A stretch of 64,000 nt of DNA. Source: Vitreimonas flagellata. Lineage in GTDB: Bacteria; Pseudomonadota; Alphaproteobacteria; Caulobacterales; Aquidulcibacteraceae. The notes below the pieces were generated by a model that worked only from the letters and a program-made list of their open reading frames with translations, searched no databases and had not been told where the DNA came from. Below are positions 1 through 7,829 of this stretch, one piece after another. The position numbers and the translations under genes are program-made. Each line of letters begins with the position of its first letter. Position 1 is the stretch's first letter. The stretch is taken from the NCBI RefSeq assembly GCF_004634425.1, contig NZ_SBJL01000002.1:682001-746000 (forward strand), written 5' to 3'.

Positions 1-799
1 GCTCGTCTTCGCGCATCTCGGCGACGACAGCCTCATAGCGCTGCTCCATGCGTGTGACGTCGTCCGGCGAAGTGACGCGGCTCCAGAAGCCCTTCAGGCC
101 ACCTTCGAACATCGTGAGCACGGAATCGCCCAGCGGACCTTCGGCTTGTGCGGCAAACCAAGTCTCGCGACGCAGCATGTCGCTTTGCTCGAGCGCAGCG
201 GGCGCGCGGCGTCCCATCAAATGATTGAGCACGCCTTTGACGAAAAGATCCGTCCAGAGCGGGTCATTGGCGCGGCCGTCGCTTTCGGCGTCAATCGCGA
301 ATAGCCAGCGGGCCTCTTCTTCGGTGACGGAGACAGCGCCCGCGCCGGAGGCGACATAAAGCGCGCGGCGGATGAATTCGGTTTCTTGCGCGCCAATCGG
401 TTTGCCGGCGAGCCATGCGGCGACGCGCTTGCGTGCGAAGGCCGCGAGCGACGCGGGCGCGCTTTCGCTGCGCTCGAGCGTCTTCAGCAGAACTTCGATC
501 TCGGTTTCGCGGGCGCCGTTGTCGCCGAAGCGCGACATGAGCCAGGAGGTCGTGTTTTCATCCACGTGGCCTGCGTAATGGCCTGATTGCAGAACGTGAT
601 CGACGATGCCTTCTACGAAGGCATTCGCCCAGGCCTGATCGCTATTGGCGACACGGCCCTCAAGCGAGATCAGCACATCCGCTTCCTGGCGCGAAACGAC
701 GCCATCGGGGAAGATCGCCTGGCGCAACTGAAACGCCTCCTCCGCGCTGATGAAGCGGTCGGCGGCGATGTGTTCTGAAAGCGTTAGCAACGCGCTCAT
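1..799 (-). CDS. Hypothetical protein, 3' end cut by window edge
   Basis: At least 266 residues on the minus strand, starting at ATG 799 behind a GGAG-type ribosome site and still open at base 1. I do not recognise the family. It is acidic, with no signal peptide or membrane segment. It seems internally duplicated: a segment near residues 35-75 (VSRQEADVLISLEGR, then WANAFVEGIVDHVL) recurs near residues 150-190 (VSVTEEEARWLFAID, then WTDLFVKGVLNHLM). Both copies run acidic helix, W-x3-(F/L)FV-x-G(I/V)-x(D/N)H-(V/L)(L/M). This looks like a repeated helical unit, perhaps for protein contacts. No function is assigned. Confidence 0.8.
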   Translation of the reverse strand, partial: MSALLTLSEHIAADRFISAEEAFQLRQAIFPDGVVSRQEADVLISLEGRVANSDQAWANAFVEGIVDHVLQSGHYAGHVDENTTSWLMSRFGDNGARETEIEVLLKTLERSESAPASLAAFARKRVAAWLAGKPIGAQETEFIRRALYVASGAGAVSVTEEEARWLFAIDAESDGRANDPLWTDLFVKGVLNHLMGRRAPAALEQSDMLRRETWFAAQAEGPLGDSVLTMFEGGLKGFWSRVTSPDDVTRMEQRYEAVVAEMREDE

Positions 800-893
800 G
801 GGCAAACTCCAAACCCATGAATTTTAGCTGGCGCGGCTTAAGGCGACGCAAACGCCGAAGCTTAACGAAAGCAAAACGACGCTGCGTCCGGCG

Positions 894-1064
894 CTAGCGC
901 ATTGCGCCTTGCGTGTAGGCGTACGCGGCGATGCTGAGGGCGATCACGACGATTCCGGCCCAAGCGCTGAGACCAATGCCTTGGCGCTTGGGCGGCTCGA
1001 TTTGGATGTCATGGGTGCGATCGAAGCGTTCGCCGCTCACTTCGGTCTCACGTATCCGCGCCAT
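894..1064 (-). CDS. Small single-span membrane protein
   Basis: A 56-residue minus-strand gene with ATG at 1064 and a good ribosome site (TGGAGG) a few bases upstream. The N-terminal ~30 residues are charged and hydrophilic. Residues ~31-49 (LSAWAGIVVIALSIAAYAY) form one transmembrane helix, followed by a short tail. An overlapping ATG at 1068 in another frame closes after six codons, so 1064 is the likely start. It lies downstream of and co-oriented with the DUF2218/padR pair, about 66 bases away, and could be co-transcribed. Function unknown. Confidence 0.6.
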   Translation of the reverse strand: MARIRETEVSGERFDRTHDIQIEPPKRQGIGLSAWAGIVVIALSIAAYAYTQGAMR

Positions 1065-1130
1065 CCATGACCTCCAGAAACTGGATCGGCAAACGCGGAC
1101 GCCGCGCTTCTGTTCCCTTCTTGCCGAAAA

Positions 1131-1418
1131 TCAGGCGGCGCGCCAGCCCGGCACGACAAGCGGCGCGCGGAAGGCGAAGCGCTGCAGGTGATTGATGACA
1201 ACGCCGGAGAGGCGCTCGGCCTCAGCTTCGCTTTCGGCATCGAGGCGAAGCGCCAAGACGTTTGCGCCAGCTTGCAGAGTGCAGACACCCGTTGGAAACG
1301 GCACGCGACCTTCCGTTGGCGTGAATGTCGCGTCGAAGCGGTGGCCGAAATGCTTGCAGAGCTGCTGCAGGTATCGGCTGGCCTCGTTGGTGGCGATGTC
1401 TGTGACAATGGTGTGCAT
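1131..1418 (-). CDS. DUF2218 family protein
   Basis: A 95-residue soluble protein matching the DUF2218 pattern as I remember it: an N-terminal segment with ASRYLQQLCKHFGHRF, then a core with a glycine turn (FPTGVCTLQAG), then LRLDAESEAEAERLSGVVINHLQRF and a closing FAFRAPLVVPGW. Family members are small one-domain proteins often found beside PadR-type regulators or iron/siderophore genes, with no established biochemical role. The start is three bases after the padR stop, so the two are almost certainly one transcript. The conserved histidines (KHFGHRF, NHLQRF) would allow metal or ligand binding, but this is inference. Confidence 0.8.
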   Translation of the reverse strand: MHTIVTDIATNEASRYLQQLCKHFGHRFDATFTPTEGRVPFPTGVCTLQAGANVLALRLDAESEAEAERLSGVVINHLQRFAFRAPLVVPGWRAA

Positions 1419-1421
1419 GGC

Positions 1422-2003
1422 TTAGCTCCGCTCGATCGCTTGGGCGGCGGCGTCGATGGCGGCGGCGACGTCCTGCAATTGCGCTTCCGTGAGCGGACCG
1501 CGCTCCATGCGCAGGCGCAGCGCGACTTTGAGGTTTTCCATGGCGCGCACGATTTGCGGTGAGCGGCCGCTGGAGAAGGTCTCACGCGCTGAAGCGATGC
1601 GGGCGAAGAGTGCGTCGACATTGGCCTTGTTCGACGCGAGTTCGGCTTGGCCCTGCTCGGTGATGGCGTAGAGCTTCTTGGCGCCTTCGCTGGCGCTGAG
1701 TTGGGCGAGGCCCATTTCTTCGAGCATGGTCAGCAGCGGGTAGATCACGCCCGGGCTCGGCGCATAGGCGCCGCCAACGCGGTGTTCGATCTCCTTGATG
1801 ATCTCGTAGCCGTGGCGGGGCTGTTCAGCGATGAGCGCCAGAACCACGAATTTGAGGTCGCCGTGGTCGAACATGCGGCGCAGGCCGCCGCCGTGGCGAT
1901 GACCCCGCCTGCCCCAATGGCCGCGCTCGTGGTCATGGCCGAAGCCCTCGCCATGCCGGGGACCGCGCATGCAGCGCTGGCGCTTCAGATGTCGATGGTA
2001 CAT
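1422..2003 (-). CDS. PadR family transcriptional regulator with His-rich N-terminus
   Basis: A 193-residue regulator. The start is ATG 2003, preceded by GGAGAAG; an open extension to 2066 would run through the operator palindrome and is rejected. Residues 1-40 are very rich in His, Gly and Arg (eight His and one Cys), a possible metal-sensing arm. From about residue 48 comes the PadR winged helix: DLKFVVLALIAEQPRHGYEI, then SPGVIYPLLTMLEEMGL and a wing ending KKLYAITEQG. A C-terminal helical region (~120-193) would dimerise. It heads a padR-DUF2218 operon and probably represses itself through the palindrome at 2020-2052. The inducer is unknown. Confidence 0.9.
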   Translation of the reverse strand: MYHRHLKRQRCMRGPRHGEGFGHDHERGHWGRRGHRHGGGLRRMFDHGDLKFVVLALIAEQPRHGYEIIKEIEHRVGGAYAPSPGVIYPLLTMLEEMGLAQLSASEGAKKLYAITEQGQAELASNKANVDALFARIASARETFSSGRSPQIVRAMENLKVALRLRMERGPLTEAQLQDVAAAIDAAAQAIERS

Positions 2004-2019
2004 GTCTTCTCCGTCTATA

Positions 2020-2052
2020 TTTCGATATATCTGACATAAAGATATATCGAAA
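2020..2052. promoter_or_regulatory. Perfect 13-bp palindrome, likely PadR operator
   Basis: Arms TTTCGATATATCT (2020-2032) and AGATATATCGAAA (2040-2052) are exact reverse complements around the 7-base centre GACATAA. The AT-rich dyad stands out in GC-rich DNA and begins 17 bases upstream of the padR start. PadR proteins classically bind such dyads in their own promoters, so autorepression is the natural reading. The fabI start is about 98 bases away on the other side, so control of fabI is possible but less likely. Confidence 0.8.
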
Positions 2053-2098
2053 CTGCCTCGCGTCAAGAGGCGCCTGCAAGACGGGTCTGGGGTTGACC

Positions 2099-2116
2099 CG
2101 GGCGCCCTGGCGCCCG
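2099..2116. repeat. GC-rich dyad in the fabI leader
   Basis: CGGGCGCC (2099-2106) and GGCGCCCG (2109-2116) form an 8-bp inverted repeat around CT, 34 bases upstream of the fabI start. As RNA it would give a strong hairpin; as DNA it could be an operator. There is no T-tract, so it is not a terminator. Its function is unknown. Confidence 0.4.
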
Positions 2117-2150
2117 CAGGTGCGCGCCATCGAATTCAGGAGTGCGACCG

Positions 2151-2966
2151 ATGGCCGACGAGTGGGTGTTTCCGAAGGGCGAATTGATGGCCGGCAAGCG
2201 CGGCCTGGTCATGGGCGTCGCCAATGACAAATCCATCGCCTGGGGCATCGCCCAGCAGCTCGCGGCGCAAGGCGCGGAGTTGGCCTTCACCTATCAGGGC
2301 GAAGCGCTCGAAAAGCGTATCAAGCCGCTGGCGGAAAGCGTCGGCTCGAAGATCGTGCTCGAATGCGACGCCACCAATGATGCGCATCTCGATGCGGTGT
2401 TCGCCGAACTTGAAAAGAAATGGGGCAAGCTCGACTTCCTCGTTCACTCGATCGCCTTCTCCGACAAGAACGAGCTCAAGGGCTCGTTCATTGAAAACAC
2501 GTCGCGCGAGAATTTCCTGCGCTCGATGGACATTTCCGCATTCTCGTTCGTCGCCGCCGGCAAGCGCGCGGCGAAGCTGATGGAGCGCGGCGGCTCGATG
2601 CTCACGCTCACCTATCTCGGCGCCGAGCGCGTGCTGCCGAGCTATAATGTGATGGGCGTGGCGAAGGCCGCACTCGAAGCCTGCACGCGCTACATGGCGC
2701 GCGATCTCGGGCCCGAGGGCAAGCGCGTCAACGCGATCAGCGCCGGCGCCATGCGCACGCTCGCCATCGCTGGCATCCAAGGCGGTCGCGGTTTGATCAG
2801 CACTGGCCGGGAATGGTCGGTGATGAAGGAAGACACCAGCATGGAAGGCATCGCCGGCTGCGCGCTTTGGCTGCTGAGCGATCTCGGACGCTCGACCACG
2901 GGCGAAGTCGTGCACGTCGACGCGGGTTTCCACATCGTCGGCGTGCCGGATACGGGCGGGGAATAA
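2151..2966 (+). CDS. fabI: Enoyl-[acyl-carrier-protein] reductase (NADH)
   Basis: 271 residues. FabI carries out the last reduction of fatty-acid elongation, trans-2-enoyl-ACP to acyl-ACP with NADH, in the cytoplasm, and is the triclosan target. The atypical SDR glycine motif (GVANDKSIAWGIAQQLA) lies near residues 24-40. The family's Tyr-x6-Lys pair is present at Tyr165 and Lys172 (SYNVMGVAKAA), with the upstream Tyr155. SAGAMRTLAIAGI and the GEVVHVDAGFHIVG end are typical. ATG 2151 has AGGAG eight bases upstream; a GTG nine bases earlier overlaps that site and is rejected. The gene stands alone, divergent from padR. Confidence 0.95.
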   Translation: MADEWVFPKGELMAGKRGLVMGVANDKSIAWGIAQQLAAQGAELAFTYQGEALEKRIKPLAESVGSKIVLECDATNDAHLDAVFAELEKKWGKLDFLVHSIAFSDKNELKGSFIENTSRENFLRSMDISAFSFVAAGKRAAKLMERGGSMLTLTYLGAERVLPSYNVMGVAKAALEACTRYMARDLGPEGKRVNAISAGAMRTLAIAGIQGGRGLISTGREWSVMKEDTSMEGIAGCALWLLSDLGRSTTGEVVHVDAGFHIVGVPDTGGE

Positions 2967-2978
2967 TTTCACCGCCCA

Positions 2979-3005
2979 TGTCACACTCCGCCCCGCTGCC
3001 TCGTC
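2979..3005 (+). promoter_or_regulatory. ECF41-type sigma-factor promoter
   Basis: TGTCACA (2979-2985), a 16-base spacer, then CGTC (3002-3005). This is exactly the signature published for ECF41 promoters, TGTCACA-n16-CGTC. It lies 22 bases upstream of the first gene of an operon that itself encodes an ECF41 sigma factor, so positive autoregulation is expected. The match is read directly from the sequence; activity is inferred. Confidence 0.87.
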
Positions 3006-3026
3006 TTGGCTGCGGAGGATGATTAG

Positions 3027-3422
3027 ATGTGGAAACGTGCGGCGGCGGGTGTGTTGGGCGCGATGAGCGTGATCAATGCGCTGGTGATTTGGGCCGATGG
3101 GCAGCGTTGGTACGATACCGTGCCGGGCGTGGCCTTCACCGGACCTTATAATCCGCATTTCGTGCAGGACATTGGCGCGGCGTTCTTCGCCGCAGGGCTC
3201 GGCTTGGTCGCGCGCGTTTGGCGCGTGCGTTATTGGCCGGCCGCTGTCGCGGGCGCCGGCTTTCTTGCAATCCACGCGGCCATTCACGTTGGCATGTTGA
3301 TTGGCGCGATGCTGGGCATCTGCACGGCGCGCACCTGGGGCTTCGACATCGCAGCCGTGATCATACCGGCAGCGCTTTCGCTCTACGTCGCCTTCCCCGG
3401 CAAAGGAGAAAGCCATGCTTAG
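3027..3422 (+). CDS. Four-helix membrane protein of the ECF41 operon
   Basis: A 131-residue integral membrane protein with four predicted helices (about residues 5-22, 47-63, 70-93 and 104-122) and short loops. A conserved-looking extracytoplasmic patch, GQRWYDTVPGVAFTGPYNPH, follows the first helix, and the third contains FLAIHAAIHVGML. I do not recognise a named family. It has a strong ribosome site (GGAGG) and is the first gene behind the ECF41-type promoter. Its end overlaps the next gene by eight bases, so it is probably translationally coupled and part of the sigma-factor target operon. Confidence 0.8.
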   Translation: MWKRAAAGVLGAMSVINALVIWADGQRWYDTVPGVAFTGPYNPHFVQDIGAAFFAAGLGLVARVWRVRYWPAAVAGAGFLAIHAAIHVGMLIGAMLGICTARTWGFDIAAVIIPAALSLYVAFPGKGESHA

Positions 3423-3816
3423 AGCCATCGCACGCCATCGCTTGCGGAAGATGAGCGCACACTACGATTACGACGTCAGCTACATGGAATGGCTGCTGGA
3501 TCGCTCACCCAACGCCTTCTTCAAGTTCGCCAAACTGATGGACGCCGCGCGCCATCTCGAAGCTGCACCCGTGAATGCATATTTCGCGGCGAAGCTCGTG
3601 GGCGCGCTGGTGGAAGATTGCGGACCGTGCGCGCAATTGGTCGTCAATATGTCGACTGAAGCTGGCATGCCCGCGGATCAGATCGCGGCGGTGCTGCGAC
3701 GCGACACGGAAGCAATGCGCGACGATACTGTGCTTGGCTTTCGCTTCGCCGATGCGATTACAGCGCGCAGCACGAACGAGGACGATGTGCGTGACGCCGT
3801 GCGTTCGGCTGATTAA
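3415..3816 (+). CDS. Carboxymuconolactone decarboxylase (AhpD)-like protein
   Basis: 133 residues, starting at ATG 3415 behind AAAGGAGA inside the end of the previous gene. The helical core and the Cys69-Gly-Pro-Cys72 motif (EDCGPCAQLVVN) resemble the CMD/AhpD fold, in which a CxxC pair usually serves as a peroxidase or disulfide reductase site. The histidine often found after the second Cys is not in its usual place. ECF41 sigma factors are characteristically linked to one of three gene types (CMD, oxidoreductase or epimerase, the COE genes), and this gene fills that position. The substrate is unknown. Confidence 0.8.
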   Translation: MLRAIARHRLRKMSAHYDYDVSYMEWLLDRSPNAFFKFAKLMDAARHLEAAPVNAYFAAKLVGALVEDCGPCAQLVVNMSTEAGMPADQIAAVLRRDTEAMRDDTVLGFRFADAITARSTNEDDVRDAVRSAD

Positions 3817-3894
3817 AGCAGGGCTGGGCTTCGCCAAGGGATGCCGACGCGTGCAGGTTGGCGGCGCGGCGGTGGATGTGGTCAAACGGGCGGC

Positions 3895-4761
3895 GTGAGC
3901 GATCTCGATGCTTTTGAGCCGCTGCGCGGGCGCCTGACGGGCCTCGCCTATCGCATGCTGGGCAGCCGGGCCGACGCGGACGACATGGTGCAGGATGCGT
4001 TCCTGCGCTGGTCGACCGCCGATCGCGCGGCGGTGGAGCATGCGGAAGCGTATCTCGTGCGCGTGGTCACGCGGCTTTGCCTCGACCGGCTGAAGAGCGC
4101 GCAGGCGCGGCGTGAGGTTTATGTCGGTCCCTGGCTGCCGGAGCCGGTGCTGGACGCCGAGGCGCTCTCGCCGGCGCGGCATACTGAATTGGCGGACGAT
4201 CTTTCGTTTGCATTGTTGCTGGCGCTGGATCGTTTGTCGCCGAGCGAGCGGGCGGCGTTTCTGCTGCACGACGTGTTCGATGCGCCCTTCTCCGAAATCG
4301 CGGCGACGCTCGATAAGAGCGAGGCGGCGTGCCGGCAACTTGCGGCGCGGGCGCGCAAGGCGGTGCGTGAAGCGCGGCCGGCGCCCGCGCCGATGCCGGA
4401 GCACGAGCGGCTGCTCGCTGCGTTCGCGCAAGCGGCGATCAGCGGTGATCTGACGGCGCTGAAAACAGTGCTTGCCGAAGACGCCGTGCTGTTGAGCGAT
4501 GGCGGCGGGCGCAAGGTCGCGGCGCTCAATCCGATACGCGGCGCGGACAACATTGCGCGCTTCATCGCGAGCATTGTGCGCAAGCTCGGCGAAACCAAAG
4601 CGCAGACCGGCGCGCAGGTCGCGCGCGTGAACGGCGCACCGGCTTTGATGCTGTATCTCAATGGCGAGTTGGATCAGGTGCAGATGATCGCGGCTGAAAA
4701 CGGCCGCATCGGTGCGCTCTATCTAGTGCGCAATCCTGAGAAGCTGATGGCGCTGCACTAG
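3895..4761 (+). CDS. ECF41-group RNA polymerase sigma factor
   Basis: 288 residues from GTG 3895. ATG 3841 is also in frame but adds a glycine-rich leader unlike the family. Sigma2 (~5-70) carries LAYRMLGSRADADDMVQDAF, and sigma4 (~105-165) carries LSPSERAAFLLHDVFDAPF. All three ECF41 hallmarks are visible: WLPEP at 80-84 between the sigma domains, DGGGRK at 202-207 and NPEKL at 280-284 in a SnoaL-like C-terminal extension. In this group the extension replaces an anti-sigma factor and tunes activity. No anti-sigma gene is adjacent. With the CMD-like gene and the matching promoter this forms a complete ECF41 module. The inducing signal is unknown. Confidence 0.92.
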   Translation: MSDLDAFEPLRGRLTGLAYRMLGSRADADDMVQDAFLRWSTADRAAVEHAEAYLVRVVTRLCLDRLKSAQARREVYVGPWLPEPVLDAEALSPARHTELADDLSFALLLALDRLSPSERAAFLLHDVFDAPFSEIAATLDKSEAACRQLAARARKAVREARPAPAPMPEHERLLAAFAQAAISGDLTALKTVLAEDAVLLSDGGGRKVAALNPIRGADNIARFIASIVRKLGETKAQTGAQVARVNGAPALMLYLNGELDQVQMIAAENGRIGALYLVRNPEKLMALH

Positions 4762-4985
4762 CTTGGATCGAGCTGTGCGTCGCGGAGGATGGCTTCGATT
4801 TGGGCGGCGTCTTCTTCGCGACCGAGTAAGCGCCAGCCGTGTTCCATCATGCTCGGGTCGAAATCGGCCATGAGCACGTTGAAATCGGGCATCAGGGTTT
4901 CGATCCCTTCGCTACGCAGCAAGGATTGCGCGATGATGGCTTCCGGGCGCGATGCAAAGCGCGCGACGATGACAAGCGCGGACAT
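4758..4985 (-). CDS. DUF2007-like small protein
   Basis: A 75-residue protein, convergent with the sigma-factor gene and overlapping its stop by four bases. The pattern matches DUF2007 (putative signal-transducing protein): a first strand (SALVIVARFASRPEAIIA), then LLRSEGIETLMPDFN, then a C-terminal helix (REEDAAQIEAILRDA). The fold resembles a small ferredoxin-like or ACT-like unit. No signal peptide or membrane helix. It shares orientation with pnp downstream but the pnp terminator lies between. Function not established for the family. Confidence 0.75.
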   Translation of the reverse strand: MSALVIVARFASRPEAIIAQSLLRSEGIETLMPDFNVLMADFDPSMMEHGWRLLGREEDAAQIEAILRDAQLDPS

Positions 4986-5028
4986 GGGGCGAGCTTAGCG
5001 CGAACAGCGGCGAAATCTGGACCAAACA

Positions 5029-5057
5029 AAAAGCCCGCCGCTTGCGCGACGGGCTTT
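5029..5057 (-). terminator. Rho-independent terminator of the pnp operon
   Basis: On the minus strand, AAAGCCCGTCGC pairs with GCGGCGGGCTTT across a short loop (one G-T pair) and is followed by a T-rich run. It starts 25 bases beyond the pnp stop and ends the long trmB-to-pnp gene block. Confidence 0.85.
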
Positions 5058-5081
5058 CTGTTTTGCGTTTGCGCTTAAGGC

Positions 5082-7310
5082 TTAGTCGCCCGAGCTTTCG
5101 CGGCGCGGGCGATCGCCACGGTCACGACGCGGGCCGCGATCGCCGCGGTCGCTGCGTTCGCGACGGGGGCCACGATCTTCCGCCTCTTCGCCAAGTTCGG
5201 CCGAGAGGTCAGCGCCGGTGGCTTGATCGACGACCTTCATCGAGAGCTTTACCTTGCCGCGATCGTCGAAACCCAAGAGCTTCACCTTCACGGTGTCGCC
5301 TTCCTTCACGACGTCGCCCGGCTTTTCCACGCGCTCACGCGCGAGTTGGGAGACGTGGACGAGGCCGTCCTTGGCGCCGAAGAAGTTCACGAAGGCGCCG
5401 AACTCCATCACCTTCACGACCTTGCCTTCGTAGATCTGGCCGACTTCCGGTTCAGAGGTCAGCGACTTGATCCACTTGATGGCGGCTTCGATCGAGTCGG
5501 CGTTGGCCGAGGCGACCTTCACCGTGCCGTCGTCTTCGACGTTCACCTTCGCGCCAGTCTTTTCCACGATTTCGCGGATGACCTTGCCGCCGGTGCCGAT
5601 CACGTCACGGATCTTATCGACCGGGATCTTAATCTGCTCGATGCGCGGCGCGTTCTTGCCGACTTCACCGCGCGGCGCATCCATCGCCTTCGCCATCTCG
5701 CCAAGGATGTGCATACGGCCGGCGTGCGCGCGATCGAGCGCCACCTGCATGATCTCCTGCGTGATGCCGGCGACCTTGATGTCCATCTGCAGCGAGGTGA
5801 TGCCCTTCGCCGTGCCCGCGACCTTGAAGTCCATGTCGCCGAGGTGGTCTTCATCACCAAGGATGTCAGTCAGAACTTCGTAGCCGTAATCTTCGAGGAT
5901 GAGCCCCATCGCGACGCCGGCGACCGGCGCAGAGATCGGCACGCCTGCATCCATCAGTGCGAGCGAGCTGCCGCACACCGTGGCCATCGAGGACGAGCCG
6001 TTCGACTCGGTGATCTCCGACACGAGGCGCACCGTGTAGGGGAATTGCTCCTGACTCGGCAGCACAGCTTTCATCGCGCGCCACGCCAATTTGCCGTGGC
6101 CGATTTCGCGGCGACCAGCGCCACCCATGCGGCCCGTTTCACCGACGCTATAGGGCGGGAAATTGTAGTGGAGCATGAAGCGCTCTTTAGTCGTGCCGGA
6201 GAGCGCATCGATGAATTGCTCGTCTTCTGCGGTGCCGAGGGTGGCGACGACGATGGCTTGCGTTTCACCGCGGGTGAACAGCGCCGAGCCGTGCGTGCGT
6301 GGTAGGAAGCCGACCATGCTTTCGATCGGACGCACCTTGTCGACCGGACGGCCGTCTATGCGGCCCTTTTCCTTGACGATGCGCGAGCGCACGACGTCGC
6401 TTTCGACTTCCTTGAAGACTTCCTTCAGGACGTTGGCGTCGACGCCTTCCGGGTTCGCTTCAGATTTCACCAGGGCCGCCTTCGCCTTGTCGCGCAGCGC
6501 ACCGACGGCGGCGTAGCGCTCGTCCTTCTTGGTAATCTTGTAGGCGGCGGAGAGATCGGCGCCGACGAGATCGAAGATCTTCTTCTTCAGCTCGGAATTG
6601 TCCGGCGGGGTGAAGTCGAATGGCTCCTTGCCGGCCTTATCTGCGAGATCGATGATCGCGTCGATGACCGGCTGCATGCCCTTGTGCGCGAGCGAAAGCG
6701 CTTCGAGCATTTGCGCCTCAGTGAGTTCCTTCACTTCCGACTCGACCATCATGATCGCGTTGGCGGTGCCGGCGACGACGAGGTCGAGATCACTCGTGGT
6801 CATTTGCGCAATCGTCGGGTTCAGCACGGCCTTGCCGTCGATCCAGCCCACCCGCGAAGCGGCGATCGGGCCCATGAACGGCACGCCAGAAATCGTGAGC
6901 GCCGCCGATGCGGCGACCATCGCCAACAGATCGGACTCATTCTCGTTATCCCAGCTCAGCACCGTGATGATAACTTGCACTTCGTTCTTGAAGCCATCGA
7001 CGAAGAGCGGACGGATCGGGCGATCGATCAGGCGCGACAGCAACGTTTCACGCTCAGTCGGACGGCCTTCGCGCTTGAAGAAGCCGCCAGGAATGCGGCC
7101 CGAAGCGAAATACTTTTCTTGGTAGTTCACGGTCAGCGGGAAGAAATCCTGGCCAGGCTTCGCTTCCTTCGCATAAACGACCGTCGCGAGCAGCGCGGTT
7201 TCGCCCCACGTAGCGTAAACGGCGCCGTCGGCCTGGCGCGCAACGCGACCGGTTTCAAGCGTGAGTGGGCGGCCCGCCCAATCGATGGAAACGGATTTGG
7301 TATCAAACAT
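5082..7310 (-). CDS. pnp: Polyribonucleotide nucleotidyltransferase (PNPase)
   Basis: 742 residues. PNPase degrades RNA 3'-to-5' by phosphorolysis and is a degradosome partner. Two RNase PH-like halves (starting [20 protein letters not shown], and with the second core [34 protein letters not shown]) flank an all-helical linker. A KH domain ([20 protein letters not shown]) and an S1 domain ([20 protein letters not shown]) follow. The last ~35 residues are an Arg/Gly/Asp-rich tail ([14 protein letters not shown]). The start is ATG 7310 after GGAGTT; the longer open frame runs through the structured leader and is rejected. The stem-loop array upstream suggests autoregulation at the mRNA-leader level. 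Confidence 0.96.
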   Translation of the reverse strand: MFDTKSVSIDWAGRPLTLETGRVARQADGAVYATWGETALLATVVYAKEAKPGQDFFPLTVNYQEKYFASGRIPGGFFKREGRPTERETLLSRLIDRPIRPLFVDGFKNEVQVIITVLSWDNENESDLLAMVAASAALTISGVPFMGPIAASRVGWIDGKAVLNPTIAQMTTSDLDLVVAGTANAIMMVESEVKELTEAQMLEALSLAHKGMQPVIDAIIDLADKAGKEPFDFTPPDNSELKKKIFDLVGADLSAAYKITKKDERYAAVGALRDKAKAALVKSEANPEGVDANVLKEVFKEVESDVVRSRIVKEKGRIDGRPVDKVRPIESMVGFLPRTHGSALFTRGETQAIVVATLGTAEDEQFIDALSGTTKERFMLHYNFPPYSVGETGRMGGAGRREIGHGKLAWRAMKAVLPSQEQFPYTVRLVSEITESNGSSSMATVCGSSLALMDAGVPISAPVAGVAMGLILEDYGYEVLTDILGDEDHLGDMDFKVAGTAKGITSLQMDIKVAGITQEIMQVALDRAHAGRMHILGEMAKAMDAPRGEVGKNAPRIEQIKIPVDKIRDVIGTGGKVIREIVEKTGAKVNVEDDGTVKVASANADSIEAAIKWIKSLTSEPEVGQIYEGKVVKVMEFGAFVNFFGAKDGLVHVSQLARERVEKPGDVVKEGDTVKVKLLGFDDRGKVKLSMKVVDQATGADLSAELGEEAEDRGPRRERSDRGDRGPRRDRGDRPRRESSGD

Positions 7311-7322
7311 ACATCTAACTCC

Positions 7323-7540
7323 AGGCGATGAGCCCCTGCTCAATCGCCTCGTCGGAGCGCAACGGCGATCCGTTGCGCAAATTGCCTCTTCCGCGGATCG
7401 GAAGAGGTTCGTCCAGTGCCAGCGCGCATTTGCGCGATGACGGATGAGGGGTGATTGCGTGAGGTCTGACGCATTTACGTCAGCACCCCTCACCTGCGCT
7501 CGCAAGCGAGCGCTGTCCTCTCCTCATACGAGGAGAGGAC
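7323..7540 (-). promoter_or_regulatory. Chain of stem-loops in the rpsO-pnp intergenic RNA
   Basis: Almost the whole 240-base gap folds into successive inverted repeats: 7323-7349 (11 pairs, one bulge), 7357-7378 (GCGCAACGG/CCGTTGCGC), 7385-7407 (CCTCTTCC/GGAAGAGG), 7423-7436, 7445-7492 (TGAGGGGTG/CACCCCTCA enclosing CTGACG/CGTCAG), 7496-7513 (GCGCTCGC/GCGAGCGC) and 7515-7540 (GTCCTCTCCTC/GAGGAGAGGAC). None carries a T-tract, so this is not a simple terminator. In E. coli a hairpin in this gap is cut by RNase III and PNPase then represses its own mRNA. A similar, larger device, or a REP-like repeat cluster, is likely here. Confidence 0.75.
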
Positions 7541-7550
7541 GAGTCTGCGC

Positions 7551-7820
7551 TTAGCGGCGCAGGCCCAGCTTTTCGATGAGCGCTTGGTAGCGCGCCGCAT
7601 CGCAGCTCTTCAGGTAGTCGAGCAAACGACGGCGCTGAGAAACCATTTTGAGCAAGCCTTGACGCGAGTGATTGTCTTTCTTGTGCGTCTTGAAGTGCTC
7701 GGTGAGGTTGGCGATGCGCTCAGAGAGGATCGCAACCTGAACTTCCGGCGAACCGGTGTCGCCCTTGGTCTTAGCGTTGTCTTTAATGAGCGCGGCTTTG
7801 CGCTCCGTAGTAATCGACAT
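7551..7820 (-). CDS. rpsO: 30S ribosomal protein S15
   Basis: 89 residues, the normal S15 length. S15 binds 16S rRNA early in assembly of the 30S platform. Family signatures are clear: [20 protein letters not shown], then [19 protein letters not shown] and the C-terminal [14 protein letters not shown] 7820 has AGGAG upstream. It follows truB by about ten bases and precedes pnp, the standard proteobacterial order. The extensive hairpins begin 11 bases after its stop and would protect or process its 3' end. Confidence 0.97.
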   Translation of the reverse strand: MSITTERKAALIKDNAKTKGDTGSPEVQVAILSERIANLTEHFKTHKKDNHSRQGLLKMVSQRRRLLDYLKSCDAARYQALIEKLGLRR

Positions 7821-7829
7821 CGCGGACTC

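Noticed and set aside
2136-3428. 430-codon open frame on the minus strand across fabI and the 4-TM gene
   Set aside because: Runs antisense to a clear FabI and a gene with a good ribosome site; no recognisable protein content.
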